Source of the DNA: Pseudomonas sp. C2B4
GTDB taxonomy: Bacteria; Pseudomonadota; Gammaproteobacteria; Pseudomonadales; Pseudomonadaceae
NCBI RefSeq assembly: GCF_013359695.1
Contig: NZ_JABFMU010000043.1
Coordinates: 1-56,236, forward strand
Direction of reading: 5' to 3'
Length of the DNA stretch: 56,236 nucleotides
The notes beneath the pieces are model-generated. The model worked only from the letters and a program-made list of their open reading frames with translations, did not search any database and was not told the origin of the DNA. Positions 25,346 to 33,691 of this stretch are shown in pieces. Position numbers and translations under genes: made by a program. Every line of letters starts with the position of its first letter. The first letter of the stretch is position 1.

Positions 25346-25449
25346 CTGTAGGAGTGAGCCTGCTCGCGATGGTCTCAAGGTCCGGCGCGTTCATTCAGAA
25401 AAAACGCGTCATCGTTGACGTCCTTCGCGAGCAGGCTCGCTCCCACAGG
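25346..25449. repeat. REP pair
   Basis: Inverted REP units with a 60-base spacer of the GCGATGGTCTCAAGG...GACGTCCTTCGC subtype, between two minus-strand genes. Confidence 0.92.
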
Positions 25450-25466
25450 ATGACCAGTCCATCCGT

Positions 25467-26669
25467 TCAGAACGATGCCAGCGGATCACCCGCCGCCAGC
25501 GCGTCGGCACGGTTCGCTGCTGGCGGGTAGATCCACTGGGTATTGATCATGCGCTTGCGCTCCTTGCCTTCGTCATGGGTCAGCACGATCTGGCGATCCC
25601 AGCCTTCGGTGTACACCGCGCCCCACTCGCCCAGGTCCAGGCAGGTGGCGTAAAACGGTTGACGGTACGGCAGGGTTGGCACGCCCAGCAGGTCGGCGGC
25701 GACGTTGTGCCCGCCAAAACGCCCCATGATGATCGCGTGCTGGCAGGACATCAGCGCGTAGTGCCCCTGATCGTCAGTCAACGCCCTGGCCACGTCGCCG
25801 GCGGCAAACACGTGATCGGTGCCGATCACGCGCAAATCGTCGGTCACTTCAGCGCGGCCCAGACGGTCGAGTTGCGAGGACACTTGGGTCGTCAGGCCAC
25901 TGGCGACCAATCCGCCTGTCCAGATCACGGTCTGAGCGTCGATGCGCTGACCATTGGCGGTCTGCACGCCATCGGCATCGATGGCGACCACCCCGGAGCC
26001 GACCTGAAACTCGATGCCCATCTGCTTCAATGCTTCGATGATCAGGGGCCGAGGGTTCGGGCCAAGGTCCGGGCCTATCTCATCGGCGCGCTCGACCACG
26101 ACGACCCTGAACGGGACAGTCGGCCCGAGGATTTTGCGCAGTTTTTCCGGCAGTTCGGTGGCCACTTCCAGACCGGTGAAACCACCGCCCACCACCACGA
26201 CGGTGTTGCGTCCGGGCGAATCCGGCAGGTTGCGCAGCCCGATCAGGTGTTCCTCCAGCTCCACCGCGTCGGGCAATTGATCCGAAGCAAAAGCGTATTC
26301 GGCCAGCCCCGGCACCGGGGGCCGATTGAGCTGGCTGCCGCTGGTCAGCAGCAGGCGGTCATAGGCCAGGTTGATGTTGCGGCCGTCGGCGGTACGGGCG
26401 TGCAACTGACGGGCCGAGGTGTCGATACGCTCGACTTCGGCGCCGACGAACTTGACGCCCACCGCATCGAGCACGGGCATCAAGGGCGCGGTCATTTCGT
26501 GAGGGGAAGGTTCGTACAGGCGCGGACGGATGACCAGCTCCGGGCGCGGGGACACCAGCGTCACATCGACATCGGCGGTCTTGCCGTTGATATCGAGTAC
26601 ACGCGCCGCGCCCAGGGCACTCCAGACACCGGCGAAACCGGCGCCCACAATCACAATGTTCTTGGACAT
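25467..26669 (-). CDS. NAD(P)/FAD-dependent oxidoreductase, NDH-2-like
   Basis: A 400-residue two-dinucleotide-binding flavoprotein of the type II NADH dehydrogenase group. FAD motif IVIVGAGFAGVWSALGAA at the N-terminus, NAD motif VVVVGGGFTGLEVATELP near 170, and the C-terminal FAD contact VFAAGDVA. It would transfer electrons from NADH to quinone without pumping. It is divergent from a GlxA-type regulator with 190 bp between; a Fur-box-like site lies in that gap. Confidence 0.9.
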   Translation of the reverse strand: MSKNIVIVGAGFAGVWSALGAARVLDINGKTADVDVTLVSPRPELVIRPRLYEPSPHEMTAPLMPVLDAVGVKFVGAEVERIDTSARQLHARTADGRNINLAYDRLLLTSGSQLNRPPVPGLAEYAFASDQLPDAVELEEHLIGLRNLPDSPGRNTVVVVGGGFTGLEVATELPEKLRKILGPTVPFRVVVVERADEIGPDLGPNPRPLIIEALKQMGIEFQVGSGVVAIDADGVQTANGQRIDAQTVIWTGGLVASGLTTQVSSQLDRLGRAEVTDDLRVIGTDHVFAAGDVARALTDDQGHYALMSCQHAIIMGRFGGHNVAADLLGVPTLPYRQPFYATCLDLGEWGAVYTEGWDRQIVLTHDEGKERKRMINTQWIYPPAANRADALAAGDPLASF

Positions 26670-26817
26670 GATCTCTACCTTCGTTGTAGTTATCGAGGCA
26701 GACAGCGAACAAATATCCTACAACCAAGCGCCGCTGGCAGGACTAAACTTCGTCGGGCCGACTGACATAAAACCCTGAATTCCTGACAGCCGATCAGCTG
26801 CAATCACGTTTATACCG

Positions 26818-26840
26818 TTTGCGAATTATCATTATTCCAA
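26818..26840. promoter_or_regulatory. Fur-box-like site
   Basis: On the minus strand ATAATGATAAT matches 11 consecutive bases of the Fur consensus GATAATGATAATCATTATC; the other half is poor. It lies 20-40 bases before the GlxA-type start and in the shared promoter region with the flavoprotein. Confidence 0.35.
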
Positions 26841-26859
26841 CTCGCTGAAACAGAAGCTT

Positions 26860-27879
26860 ATGAACGCAATACCCAGTCCCTTCGAATCACCGGAAATCCC
26901 TCTGGGCGAACCGCGCCTGATCGTCTTCCTTGCCTACCCGGACATGGGCCTTCTGGACCTGACCGGCGCGCAAACGGTGTTCTGGGCCGCCTCCCGCTAC
27001 ATGAATTCCCGCGGCTTGCCGGGTTACGCGCTGCATACGGCCAGCCTTGCCGGTGGCTTGATGAGAACCGCCGAAGGCCTGGCGGTGAACACCGTGCCGC
27101 TGAGCGATTTCGGGGTCGACTCAATCGACACACTGATCGCTCCCGGCGCACCGAATATTCTCTACGCCATGAACAATTCACTGGACCTTGTCGCGTGGCT
27201 GGCAGAGGCATCGGCTAATGCCAAGCGCACGGCGTCCGTGTGCAGCGGCACATTCCTGCTGGCCGAGGCGGGATTGCTCGAAGGACGACGCGCCACCACG
27301 CACTGGGCGATGTTCGAAATGCTGAAGCAACGCTACCCGTCGATCGAAGTCGACAACGATGCGATCTTCGTCAAGCAGGGTTCGGTCTGGACCTCTGCCG
27401 GCGTCAGCGCCGGTATCGACCTGGCCCTGGCGCTGGTGGAAGAAGATTGCGGCCGTGAAGTGGCGTTGCAGGTGGCCCGGGAAATGGTGGTGTTTCTCAA
27501 GCGCCCCGGCGGCCAGGCGCAGTACAGTCAATTGCTGCAATCGCAGACCAGCGAGGGCGCCGCCTTCGACGACCTGCACCTGTGGATCACAAAGAACCTG
27601 GCCGGTGAAAACCTCACGGTCGAGACGCTCGCCCAGCAAGTGCAGATGAGCCCGCGAAACTTTGCCCGGGTCTACAAGCTCAAGACCGGCCGTACCCCCG
27701 CCAAGGCCGTCGAAGTCTTGCGCGTGGAAGCCGCGCGACGCCTGCTGGAAGACTCCGAACGCAACATCGATCAAATCTCACGGCAGTGCGGCTTCGGCGA
27801 TGAGGAGCGCATGCGCCTGACCTTCCAGCGTAACCTGGGGGTCTCGCCACGGGAGTATCGCAACCGGTTTAGCCGTTGA
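26860..27879 (+). CDS. GlxA-family regulator (DJ-1/PfpI + AraC)
   Basis: A 339-residue regulator with an N-terminal DJ-1/PfpI domain (about 18-190) holding the nucleophile-elbow-like ASVCSGTFLLAEAGLL and RATTHWA, and a C-terminal AraC double helix-turn-helix (about 230-335; LAQQVQMSPRNFARVYK and ISRQCGFGDEERMR). Such regulators often sense nitrogenous metabolites. It is divergent from the NDH-2-like flavoprotein, its likely target. The ATG at 26860 has only a weak purine run (ACAGAAG) upstream. Confidence 0.9.
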   Translation: MNAIPSPFESPEIPLGEPRLIVFLAYPDMGLLDLTGAQTVFWAASRYMNSRGLPGYALHTASLAGGLMRTAEGLAVNTVPLSDFGVDSIDTLIAPGAPNILYAMNNSLDLVAWLAEASANAKRTASVCSGTFLLAEAGLLEGRRATTHWAMFEMLKQRYPSIEVDNDAIFVKQGSVWTSAGVSAGIDLALALVEEDCGREVALQVAREMVVFLKRPGGQAQYSQLLQSQTSEGAAFDDLHLWITKNLAGENLTVETLAQQVQMSPRNFARVYKLKTGRTPAKAVEVLRVEAARRLLEDSERNIDQISRQCGFGDEERMRLTFQRNLGVSPREYRNRFSR

Positions 27880-27979
27880 ACCACCGCGCAGGGACAACAA
27901 CAGGGAACTCTCGACGAACGCCGTGCATCCTAAAGGTGAGGCACTTCCTTTTTGTTGCACGCTTTCAGAGGACACCGTC

Positions 27980-28300
27980 ATGCGCCGTCTGATTATCGTT
28001 TCTTCCCTGTTGCTGTGTTTACCGGTCGGTACTGCAATGGCCGACGTGGATGCGGGCGACGTCGCCACCTCGGCCGGCGTATCTGCTTCGCTGTATTCGA
28101 CGTTCAAGGATGACAAAATGATGATTCCCGCCCGGGACGACGCCTCCAGCTTCGTGGCCAGCGGCGGTACGATCCGCGGTGTTTATCTGGAGTCGGTGCT
28201 CCATCAACTCCGGCAAAATCATCCCGACCTCAACAACGCGAGCGACGAAGACCTGGCCCGCGCCATTCTCGTCCAGGACGGCGTGACCGCAGGTCAATAA
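27980..28300 (+). CDS. DUF2388 domain protein, secreted
   Basis: A 106-residue exported protein: signal peptide MRRLIIVSSLLLCLPVGTAMA, then the DUF2388 core with DDASSFVASGGTIRGVYLE and EDLARAILVQDG. Function unknown; the family is common in Pseudomonas, often in several copies. The ATG at 27980 gives the signal peptide; the longer frame from 27923 does not. It follows the GlxA regulator by 100 bases and is probably its own transcript. Confidence 0.88.
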   Translation: MRRLIIVSSLLLCLPVGTAMADVDAGDVATSAGVSASLYSTFKDDKMMIPARDDASSFVASGGTIRGVYLESVLHQLRQNHPDLNNASDEDLARAILVQDGVTAGQ

Positions 28301-28334
28301 GGCGCCGTTCACTTTCGCCTGAGCACCCACATTA

Positions 28335-28455
28335 GTGGCGAGGGGATTCATCCCCGTTGGGTCGCGAAGCGGCCCCAGTGTTGGTTCAGACAGACTCAAT
28401 TGTCCGGACTTGCGACTGCTTCGCAGCCGAACGGGGATGAATCCCCTCGCCACAG
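28335..28455. repeat. Type-2 dispersed repeat
   Basis: Inverted arms GTGGCGAGGGGATTCATCCCC and GGGGATGAATCCCCTCGCCAC with a GCGAAGCGGCCCC / ACTGCTTCGCAGCC inner part. The ATTCAT/ATGAAT change is compensated in both arms. Confidence 0.92.
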
Positions 28456-28473
28456 GTATTGTTCGCCAGAAAC

Positions 28474-29382
28474 CTACCGAGCCCAGCCAGCCACCAGTTG
28501 CGCGCTGATGCTGACCCCGCCACACACCACAATCACCACATCGTGAGTTTCGGCGATGGCCGGGTGGTCCAGGTAGGCGATGGCCAGCGAAACACCACAG
28601 GCGGGTTCAACCAGCTGGCGCAGATCGCTGGCGTAACGCACCACGCCCATGATGGCTTCCTCATCGCCGAGGACGACGCATTCGTGGGGAAAATCGAGGA
28701 TGTGTTGCACCGGCCACGCGGCCACTTGAGCGGCGCCGAGCGAGGTCGCAACCGTATCGATTCGCGGCAGACGTACCGGATGCCCTGCCGCCATGGCCGC
28801 CGCGAATGATGCCGCGCCCTCGGTTTCGCAGGCAACGATCCGGCAGTCCTTGCGCTGATGGCGAAGCAGACCGGTCAGCAAACCGGCCAGCAAGCCGCCA
28901 CCGCCCACCGACGTCACCAGGGCGTCAACCTGCGGACAGTCTTCGAGAATCTCATCGATCATCGTGCTGTGCCCTTGCCACAACACCGGATGGTCAAAGG
29001 CCGGCACGTATTCGGTGTCCGCGCCCTGTGCAAGCTCCCGGGCCCGCAGATTGGCCTCATCCCAGACTTTGCCGTGGACGATCACCTCGGCGCCGGTTTT
29101 GCGGATTCGGGCGCGGGTGGTTTCCGGCGTGGTGTGCGGCACCACGATGCAGGCCTTGAGCCCCAGGCTGGCGGCGGCCACGGCGGTGGCGAACCCGGCG
29201 TTGCCACCGGAAGGACAGACGACCCGGGTTTTGCCCTGCGCCGCCGCCTGGCTGCACAACAGCCCCATGCCGCGCAGCTTGAAGGAGCCGCTCGGTTGCA
29301 GGTTTTCCAGTTTGAGCCAGATACGGCGGTTCGGGGTCGAGAGGCCTGGGTGCAGGATCAATGGCGTTCTGATGTGAAGCAT
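28474..29382 (-). CDS. PLP-dependent serine/threonine dehydratase-like enzyme
   Basis: A 302-residue fold-type II PLP enzyme. The cofactor lysine is in SGSFKLRGM, the phosphate clamp is SVGGGGLLAGLL, and PSGGNAGFATA matches the substrate loop of serine dehydratases. It lacks the C-terminal ACT domain of biosynthetic threonine deaminase, so it is probably a catabolic serine/threonine dehydratase. The ATG at 29382 has AGGAG upstream. It sits alone between repeats. Confidence 0.88.
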   Translation of the reverse strand: MLHIRTPLILHPGLSTPNRRIWLKLENLQPSGSFKLRGMGLLCSQAAAQGKTRVVCPSGGNAGFATAVAAASLGLKACIVVPHTTPETTRARIRKTGAEVIVHGKVWDEANLRARELAQGADTEYVPAFDHPVLWQGHSTMIDEILEDCPQVDALVTSVGGGGLLAGLLTGLLRHQRKDCRIVACETEGAASFAAAMAAGHPVRLPRIDTVATSLGAAQVAAWPVQHILDFPHECVVLGDEEAIMGVVRYASDLRQLVEPACGVSLAIAYLDHPAIAETHDVVIVVCGGVSISAQLVAGWAR

Positions 29383-29492
29383 GACGGCTCCTGTTGCACG
29401 CCGATGCCCCGTCGAATGTTCCACGAGTCAGCGGTGAACGGTCCTTGTTCAAGCTTAGTTCACCCTGTCCAGGCGCCGACACTTCTATGGCC

Positions 29493-29567
29493 CCTTCGCG
29501 AGCAGGCTCGCTCCCACAGGACATGCGCTAACCCCTGTGGGAGCGAGCCTGCTCGCGAAGGCGGCCT
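29493..29567. repeat. REP pair, reversed order
   Basis: Units occur as CTTCGCGAGCAGG...CCCACAGG followed by CCTGTGGGAGCGAGCCTGC, so the tails face outward and the heads inward, opposite to most pairs here. The spacer is only about 17 bases. Confidence 0.92.
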
Positions 29568-29583
29568 CAAGAACACCCGCAAT

Positions 29584-30375
29584 CTAACGGTAACGCGGCG
29601 CCGCCCTGGAGTTGCCGAACAGCCCGGACAGTGTCTGGCGCTGGGCTTCGTAACGGTCCCACTGTTCGCCATCATGCAGGCCCGGAATGGTCACGGTTTC
29701 CCCGCTCGCCAGACCAACCAACGCCGCATCCACCATCTCTTCAGCAGACATCACGATTTCCTGCGGCAGGTTTTCCACCGGATTACCCGCCTCGCTCCAG
29801 AAATCCGTGGCGGTGGCACCCGGCAGCACGGCCTGGACACGCACGCCTTTGTCGGCCAGTTCGCGGTGCATCGACTGGCTCAACGCCAGGACGAACGCCT
29901 TGGTCCCGCCGTACACGCCGTTGAGGATCTCCGGAGCGATGGCGACGATCGACGCGATGTTGATCACGGTTCCGTTCCCTCGGGCGACGAAACCGGGGGC
30001 GACTGCATAGGCCAGGCGCGTCAGCGCGGTGATGTTGAGGGCGATCATCTCTTCCATGTCATCCACGGGGCTGCCGAGCAGTGGCATGACGGCCCCAACC
30101 CCGGCGTTGTTGACCAGCAGGGTGATGCTGGCATCGCTGCGCAGGATCTGTTCGACCCGCAGCAAATCGGCTTTGTCTTTCAAATCGGCGGCGACCACTT
30201 GCACGTTGCGCCCGGTTCCATCGCTCAAGCGGTTGGCCAGGGCATCGAGTTTTGCCCGGCTGCGCGCCACCAGAATCAGGTCGTAACCCTGACGGGCCAG
30301 TCGGTCGGCATACACCGCGCCGATGCCCGATGAAGCGCCGGTGATCAATGCGGTACCTTTGGATGAAAGCGCCAT
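29584..30375 (-). CDS. Short-chain dehydrogenase/reductase (DltE-like)
   Basis: A 263-residue SDR with TGASSGIGAVYADRLA, NNAGVG, the Ser in NIASIVAIAP and YGGTKAFVLAL as the Tyr-Lys motif. This is the divergent group that includes YqjQ/DltE-type oxidoreductases. The ATG at 30375 with AAGGAA upstream is used; the frame continues to a TTG two codons earlier. It is divergent from the GlxA-type regulator at 30500, its likely controller. Confidence 0.9.
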   Translation of the reverse strand: MALSSKGTALITGASSGIGAVYADRLARQGYDLILVARSRAKLDALANRLSDGTGRNVQVVAADLKDKADLLRVEQILRSDASITLLVNNAGVGAVMPLLGSPVDDMEEMIALNITALTRLAYAVAPGFVARGNGTVINIASIVAIAPEILNGVYGGTKAFVLALSQSMHRELADKGVRVQAVLPGATATDFWSEAGNPVENLPQEIVMSAEEMVDAALVGLASGETVTIPGLHDGEQWDRYEAQRQTLSGLFGNSRAAPRYR

Positions 30376-30499
30376 GTTCAATTTCCTTCACAGTGAGGCG
30401 AGACAGTCGCCGGGTGCGCTCAGTTATAAATGGCCTGACAGGTGTCGCAAATGACGTTTAAAGTACGTTTTTCGGACATTACCGTTTGAGGGCATCGCG

Positions 30500-31447
30500 A
30501 TGATCAGCGTGGCGTTTGTGGTTTTCGAGGGTTTCCAGTCCATGGCGCTGGCGGCCATGCCGGTGTTCGAATACGCCAATTTCAGCGCCGGCGAAGCCCT
30601 GTATGACGTGCGTGTGCTGTCCGAGGATGGGCGTACCCTGCGCGCCTCCGGCGGATTGACGGTTGGCACCGAGGCATTCGATGAGCGGCTGTTCGATACC
30701 GTGATCGTGGTCGGCGGCGACTCCATCCTCGAACAGGCCCCCGAAGCGGTGCTGGATTACCTTCGCGCCAGCACCCAGACCGCGCGGCGCACGGCGTCGA
30801 TCTGTTCCGGTGCCTTTGTCATGGCCCAGGCCGGACTGCTCGACGGTCGTCGGGCCACCACGCACTGGGCTTATGCGCGGCAACTGCAAGAGCGCTTCCC
30901 CTCGATCAAGGTGGAGGCCGACCGCATCTACGTGATCGACGGTTCGATCTGGACGTCCGCCGGCATGACCGCCGGTATCGACCTGGCGCTGGCCATGGTT
31001 GAAAAGGACCATGGCGCCGAACTCGCCCGTTCGGTGGCGCAGAAACTGGTGATGTATCACCGCCGTGCCGGTGGCCAGTCGCAGCATTCGGCGCTGCTGG
31101 AACTGGAGCCGAAATCCGACCGCATACAGACCGTGCTCGGTTATGCCCGGGAACATTTGTCCCAGGCGCTGACGGTTGAGCAACTGGCCGACGTGGCCCG
31201 GCTCAGTCCACGGCAATTCAGCCGCGCCTTTCGCGCCGAAACCGGACAATCGCCGGCCAAGGCCATCGAGAACCTGCGCCTGGAAGCGGCGCGGCAAATG
31301 CTCGAGCGCGGGCGATTGACCCTTGACCAGATTGCCCTGGAAACCGGCTTCAGCGACCGGCGCCGCATGCGCGAAGCCTTTCTGCGGGCGTTCGGGCAAC
31401 CGCCGCAGATGATTCGGCGTAGTGCCCGTTCGGAGATCTCCGCCTAA
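30500..31447 (+). CDS. GlxA-family regulator (DJ-1/PfpI + AraC)
   Basis: A 315-residue regulator, the second of this type in the window. DJ-1/PfpI domain with TASICSGAFVMAQAGLLDG and RATTHWAYA, then an AraC domain (about 210-305) with LADVARLSPRQFSRAFR and IALETGFSDRRRM. It lacks the 17-residue N-terminal extension of the GlxA protein at 26860. Two ACGTTT half-sites 11 bp apart (30454 and 30465) lie before its start and could be an autoregulatory AraC site. The divergent SDR is the likely target. Confidence 0.9.
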   Translation: MISVAFVVFEGFQSMALAAMPVFEYANFSAGEALYDVRVLSEDGRTLRASGGLTVGTEAFDERLFDTVIVVGGDSILEQAPEAVLDYLRASTQTARRTASICSGAFVMAQAGLLDGRRATTHWAYARQLQERFPSIKVEADRIYVIDGSIWTSAGMTAGIDLALAMVEKDHGAELARSVAQKLVMYHRRAGGQSQHSALLELEPKSDRIQTVLGYAREHLSQALTVEQLADVARLSPRQFSRAFRAETGQSPAKAIENLRLEAARQMLERGRLTLDQIALETGFSDRRRMREAFLRAFGQPPQMIRRSARSEISA

Positions 31448-31473
31448 CCTGCGTAAGGGAACGATCCCCACCT

Positions 31474-31574
31474 CTGTAGGAGCGAGCTCGCTCGCGATGA
31501 TCGTCAACGCTAACGCGTGCTTCCTGAATCCCCGCGTTTTCGATCACGACCCTCGCGAGCAGGCTCGCTCCTAC
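31474..31574. repeat. REP pair
   Basis: Inverted REP units; the left arm reads GAGCTCGCTCGCGATG instead of GAGCCTGCTCGCGATG. Confidence 0.9.
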
Positions 31575-31602
31575 AATGGAAGGTGTAGATCGTGGAGGTG
31601 TT

Positions 31603-32262
31603 ATGAAAATCTCGGCCAAACTGGCATTTTTCGCCATCGTGACCACCCTCGCCTACCTCGCCCTGGCCATTTGGGGGCTGGGCGGTTTTGGCGCCTTTTT
31701 CTCCCATGCCGCGTTGACGGTAGTGGCACTGGCCACGCTGGTCATGGCCATCGCTTCGCTGTTCACCGAGGTCAACCTGAGTGCCGGCGAACGTGAGGAC
31801 CGGGCCAATCGCTGGGTGATCCCGGCTTTCGGGGTCATTGGCCTGGTGAGCGGGTTTCTGCCGGCCTACACCGATCGCATCGACGTCTGGACCTTCGGCG
31901 GCGAAGGTGTGCGCTGGCTCGGCGCGCTCCTGTTCATCCTCGGCGGCGCACTGCGGTTGTGGCCGGTGTTCGTGCTGGGCAAGCGTTTCAGCGGGCTGGT
32001 GGCGATACAACCGGGGCATCGGCTGGTGACGGATGGCATCTACCGCCATCTGCGCAACCCCAGTTATCTGGGGATGCTGGTCATCGGCGTGGGTTGGGGG
32101 CTGGCGTTTCGTTCAAGCGTGGGTCTGCTGTTGGTCGTGTTGACGCTGGTGCCGCTGGTTGCGCGGATTCATTCAGAAGAGGCGCTGCTAAGGGCGCAGT
32201 TTGGCAGTGAATATGAAGCGTATTGCGCGCGGAGTTGGCGGTTGATTCCCGGCATCTACTGA
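31603..32262 (+). CDS. Isoprenylcysteine carboxyl methyltransferase-like membrane protein
   Basis: A 219-residue integral membrane protein with about five hydrophobic segments and the ICMT/phospholipid methyltransferase C-terminus: GHRLVTDGIYRHLRNPSYLGML and the closing HSEEALLRAQFGSEYEAYCARSWRLIP. Bacterial members probably use SAM to methylate a lipid or isoprenoid; the substrate is unknown. GTGGAGGTG before 31603 fixes the start. Confidence 0.88.
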   Translation: MKISAKLAFFAIVTTLAYLALAIWGLGGFGAFFSHAALTVVALATLVMAIASLFTEVNLSAGEREDRANRWVIPAFGVIGLVSGFLPAYTDRIDVWTFGGEGVRWLGALLFILGGALRLWPVFVLGKRFSGLVAIQPGHRLVTDGIYRHLRNPSYLGMLVIGVGWGLAFRSSVGLLLVVLTLVPLVARIHSEEALLRAQFGSEYEAYCARSWRLIPGIY

Positions 32263-32278
32263 AACAAACAAATCCCAA

Positions 32279-32369
32279 TGTGGGAGCGAGCCTGCTCGCG
32301 AATAGGGCGTGTCAGTCAACATTGAAGTGCCTGATATACCGCTTTCGCGAGCAGGCTCGCTCCCACAGG
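32279..32369. repeat. REP pair
   Basis: Inverted REP units between the ICMT-like gene and the convergent HAD gene, a position fit for a bidirectional transcript end. Confidence 0.95.
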
Positions 32370-32370
32370 T

Positions 32371-33039
32371 TTAGATTGGGTGCAGGCGGACGAGTCCGTC
32401 GGCATCTACCCGAACGCCAACCCGGTCATAACTCGCCAACGTCACATACGCCGTCTCAATCGGCCCCTCATGCGTCGCCGTGACAATCATCAAGTCCGCC
32501 CCCGCCGCCTCGGCCGCGAGTATCCCCACCGTCGCATCTTCGAACACCAGGCAATCGGTGATCTCGACCCCCAGTCGCCGGGCCGCCAGGCGATACCCGG
32601 CCGGGTCGGGCTTGCCTTGGCTGACGTCCTCGGCGGTGACCATCACATCCGGCTCAGGAATGCCGGCCGCCGCCATGCGCCGCAATGCCAGCGTCCTGGG
32701 CGCCGAGGTGACGATGGCCCATTGATGTGCCGGTAAAGACTTGAGGAAACTCGCCGCGCCGGCCACCTCTTCGACCCCTTCGACGTCCTCGATTTCCGCG
32801 GCGGTAATCCACGCCGCTTCAGCCTCGGCATCGACACCGGGCAACGCCAGGCGCTGAATGGTATCGATGGCGCGGGCACCATGGATGGTGGGCAGGAAGC
32901 GCTCGACATCGACGCCATGGCGCACGGCCCAGGTGGTCCAGACGCGTTCGGCGGCGGCGATCGAGGTGAGGATGGTGCCGTCCATGTCGAACAGGAAGGC
33001 GCGGTATGGGAGGTTGAAGACGGATTCTGGAGTGGCCAA
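32371..33039 (-). CDS. HAD-family phosphatase (sugar-phosphatase type)
   Basis: A 222-residue haloacid dehalogenase-fold phosphatase, subfamily IA. Motif I FLFDMDGTIL, motif II TSAPRT, the lysine in QGKPDPAGY and motif III VFEDATVGI are in order, with a small helical cap between I and II. It resembles YniC/GPP-type sugar or glycerol phosphatases. There is no ATG before motif I. I infer a TTG start at 33039 because AGGAACG lies about nine bases upstream; the longer frame runs back through a REP pair. Confidence 0.85.
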   Translation of the reverse strand: MATPESVFNLPYRAFLFDMDGTILTSIAAAERVWTTWAVRHGVDVERFLPTIHGARAIDTIQRLALPGVDAEAEAAWITAAEIEDVEGVEEVAGAASFLKSLPAHQWAIVTSAPRTLALRRMAAAGIPEPDVMVTAEDVSQGKPDPAGYRLAARRLGVEITDCLVFEDATVGILAAEAAGADLMIVTATHEGPIETAYVTLASYDRVGVRVDADGLVRLHPI

Positions 33040-33084
33040 AAGTGTCGTTCCTAATTTCCAGGAGATGGCGACTGTACACCATCC

Positions 33085-33178
33085 CTGTGGGAGCGAGCCT
33101 GCTCGCGAAAACGGTCTTACATTCAGCATTGATGTCGACTGATACACCGCTTTCGCGAGCAGGCTCGCTCCTACAGGG
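33085..33178. repeat. REP pair
   Basis: Inverted REP units; the right end overlaps the stop codon and last Leu codon of the response regulator gene. Confidence 0.95.
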
Positions 33179-33578
33179 TACGGCGTGATTTGAACGCCCC
33201 GTCCACGCAATCGAGCAACTGCCCCAGCGCCCAGGGTTTCTTGATGAACGACACCTCGTGCCGCACGCCGGAGCTTTGCGGGGTTTCGTAGCCGGACATG
33301 ATCATGATCGGCTTGTCCGGCCAGCGATCACCGAACAGGTTGGCCAGGTCTGCGCCGTTGAGTGTGCCGGGCATGGTGATGTCGGTCAGCAACAACCCGA
33401 CGCCCTGCGCATGGTTCTGCAAGTACACCGATGCGGCGTCCGCACTGGTCTGCGGCTCCACCACATAGCCTTCTTCCTGAAGAATTTCACAGAGAAATTC
33501 CAGGATCAGCGGGTCGTCCTCAACCACCAGAATCAACCCGCCATGAAGGTCTCCACCTGCAGTCGATGCTCGACTCAT
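33171..33578 (-). CDS. Orphan single-domain response regulator
   Basis: A 135-residue CheY-like receiver with no output domain. The acidic pocket VVEDDP (19-23), the phosphoacceptor D66 in LLTDITMPG, the Thr/Ser near MSGYE and the lysine in FIKKPW are present. No histidine kinase lies nearby, so its partner is unknown. The ATG at 33578 has GGAGC upstream; the frame extends upstream without meaning. The last Leu and the stop (CTG TAG) are formed by bases of the adjacent REP unit, so the repeat insertion probably set the C-terminus. Confidence 0.9.
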   Translation of the reverse strand: MSRASTAGGDLHGGLILVVEDDPLILEFLCEILQEEGYVVEPQTSADAASVYLQNHAQGVGLLLTDITMPGTLNGADLANLFGDRWPDKPIMIMSGYETPQSSGVRHEVSFIKKPWALGQLLDCVDGAFKSRRTL

Positions 33579-33691
33579 GACCGTACCGCTCCCTGTATGC
33601 CTCAACGATTTCGCGGGCTCTGATCCGCTACCTACAGGTATGAGCAGCGGCGCCGACGGAAATTCATTTTTGATACAAAGAGGCGACGAAA

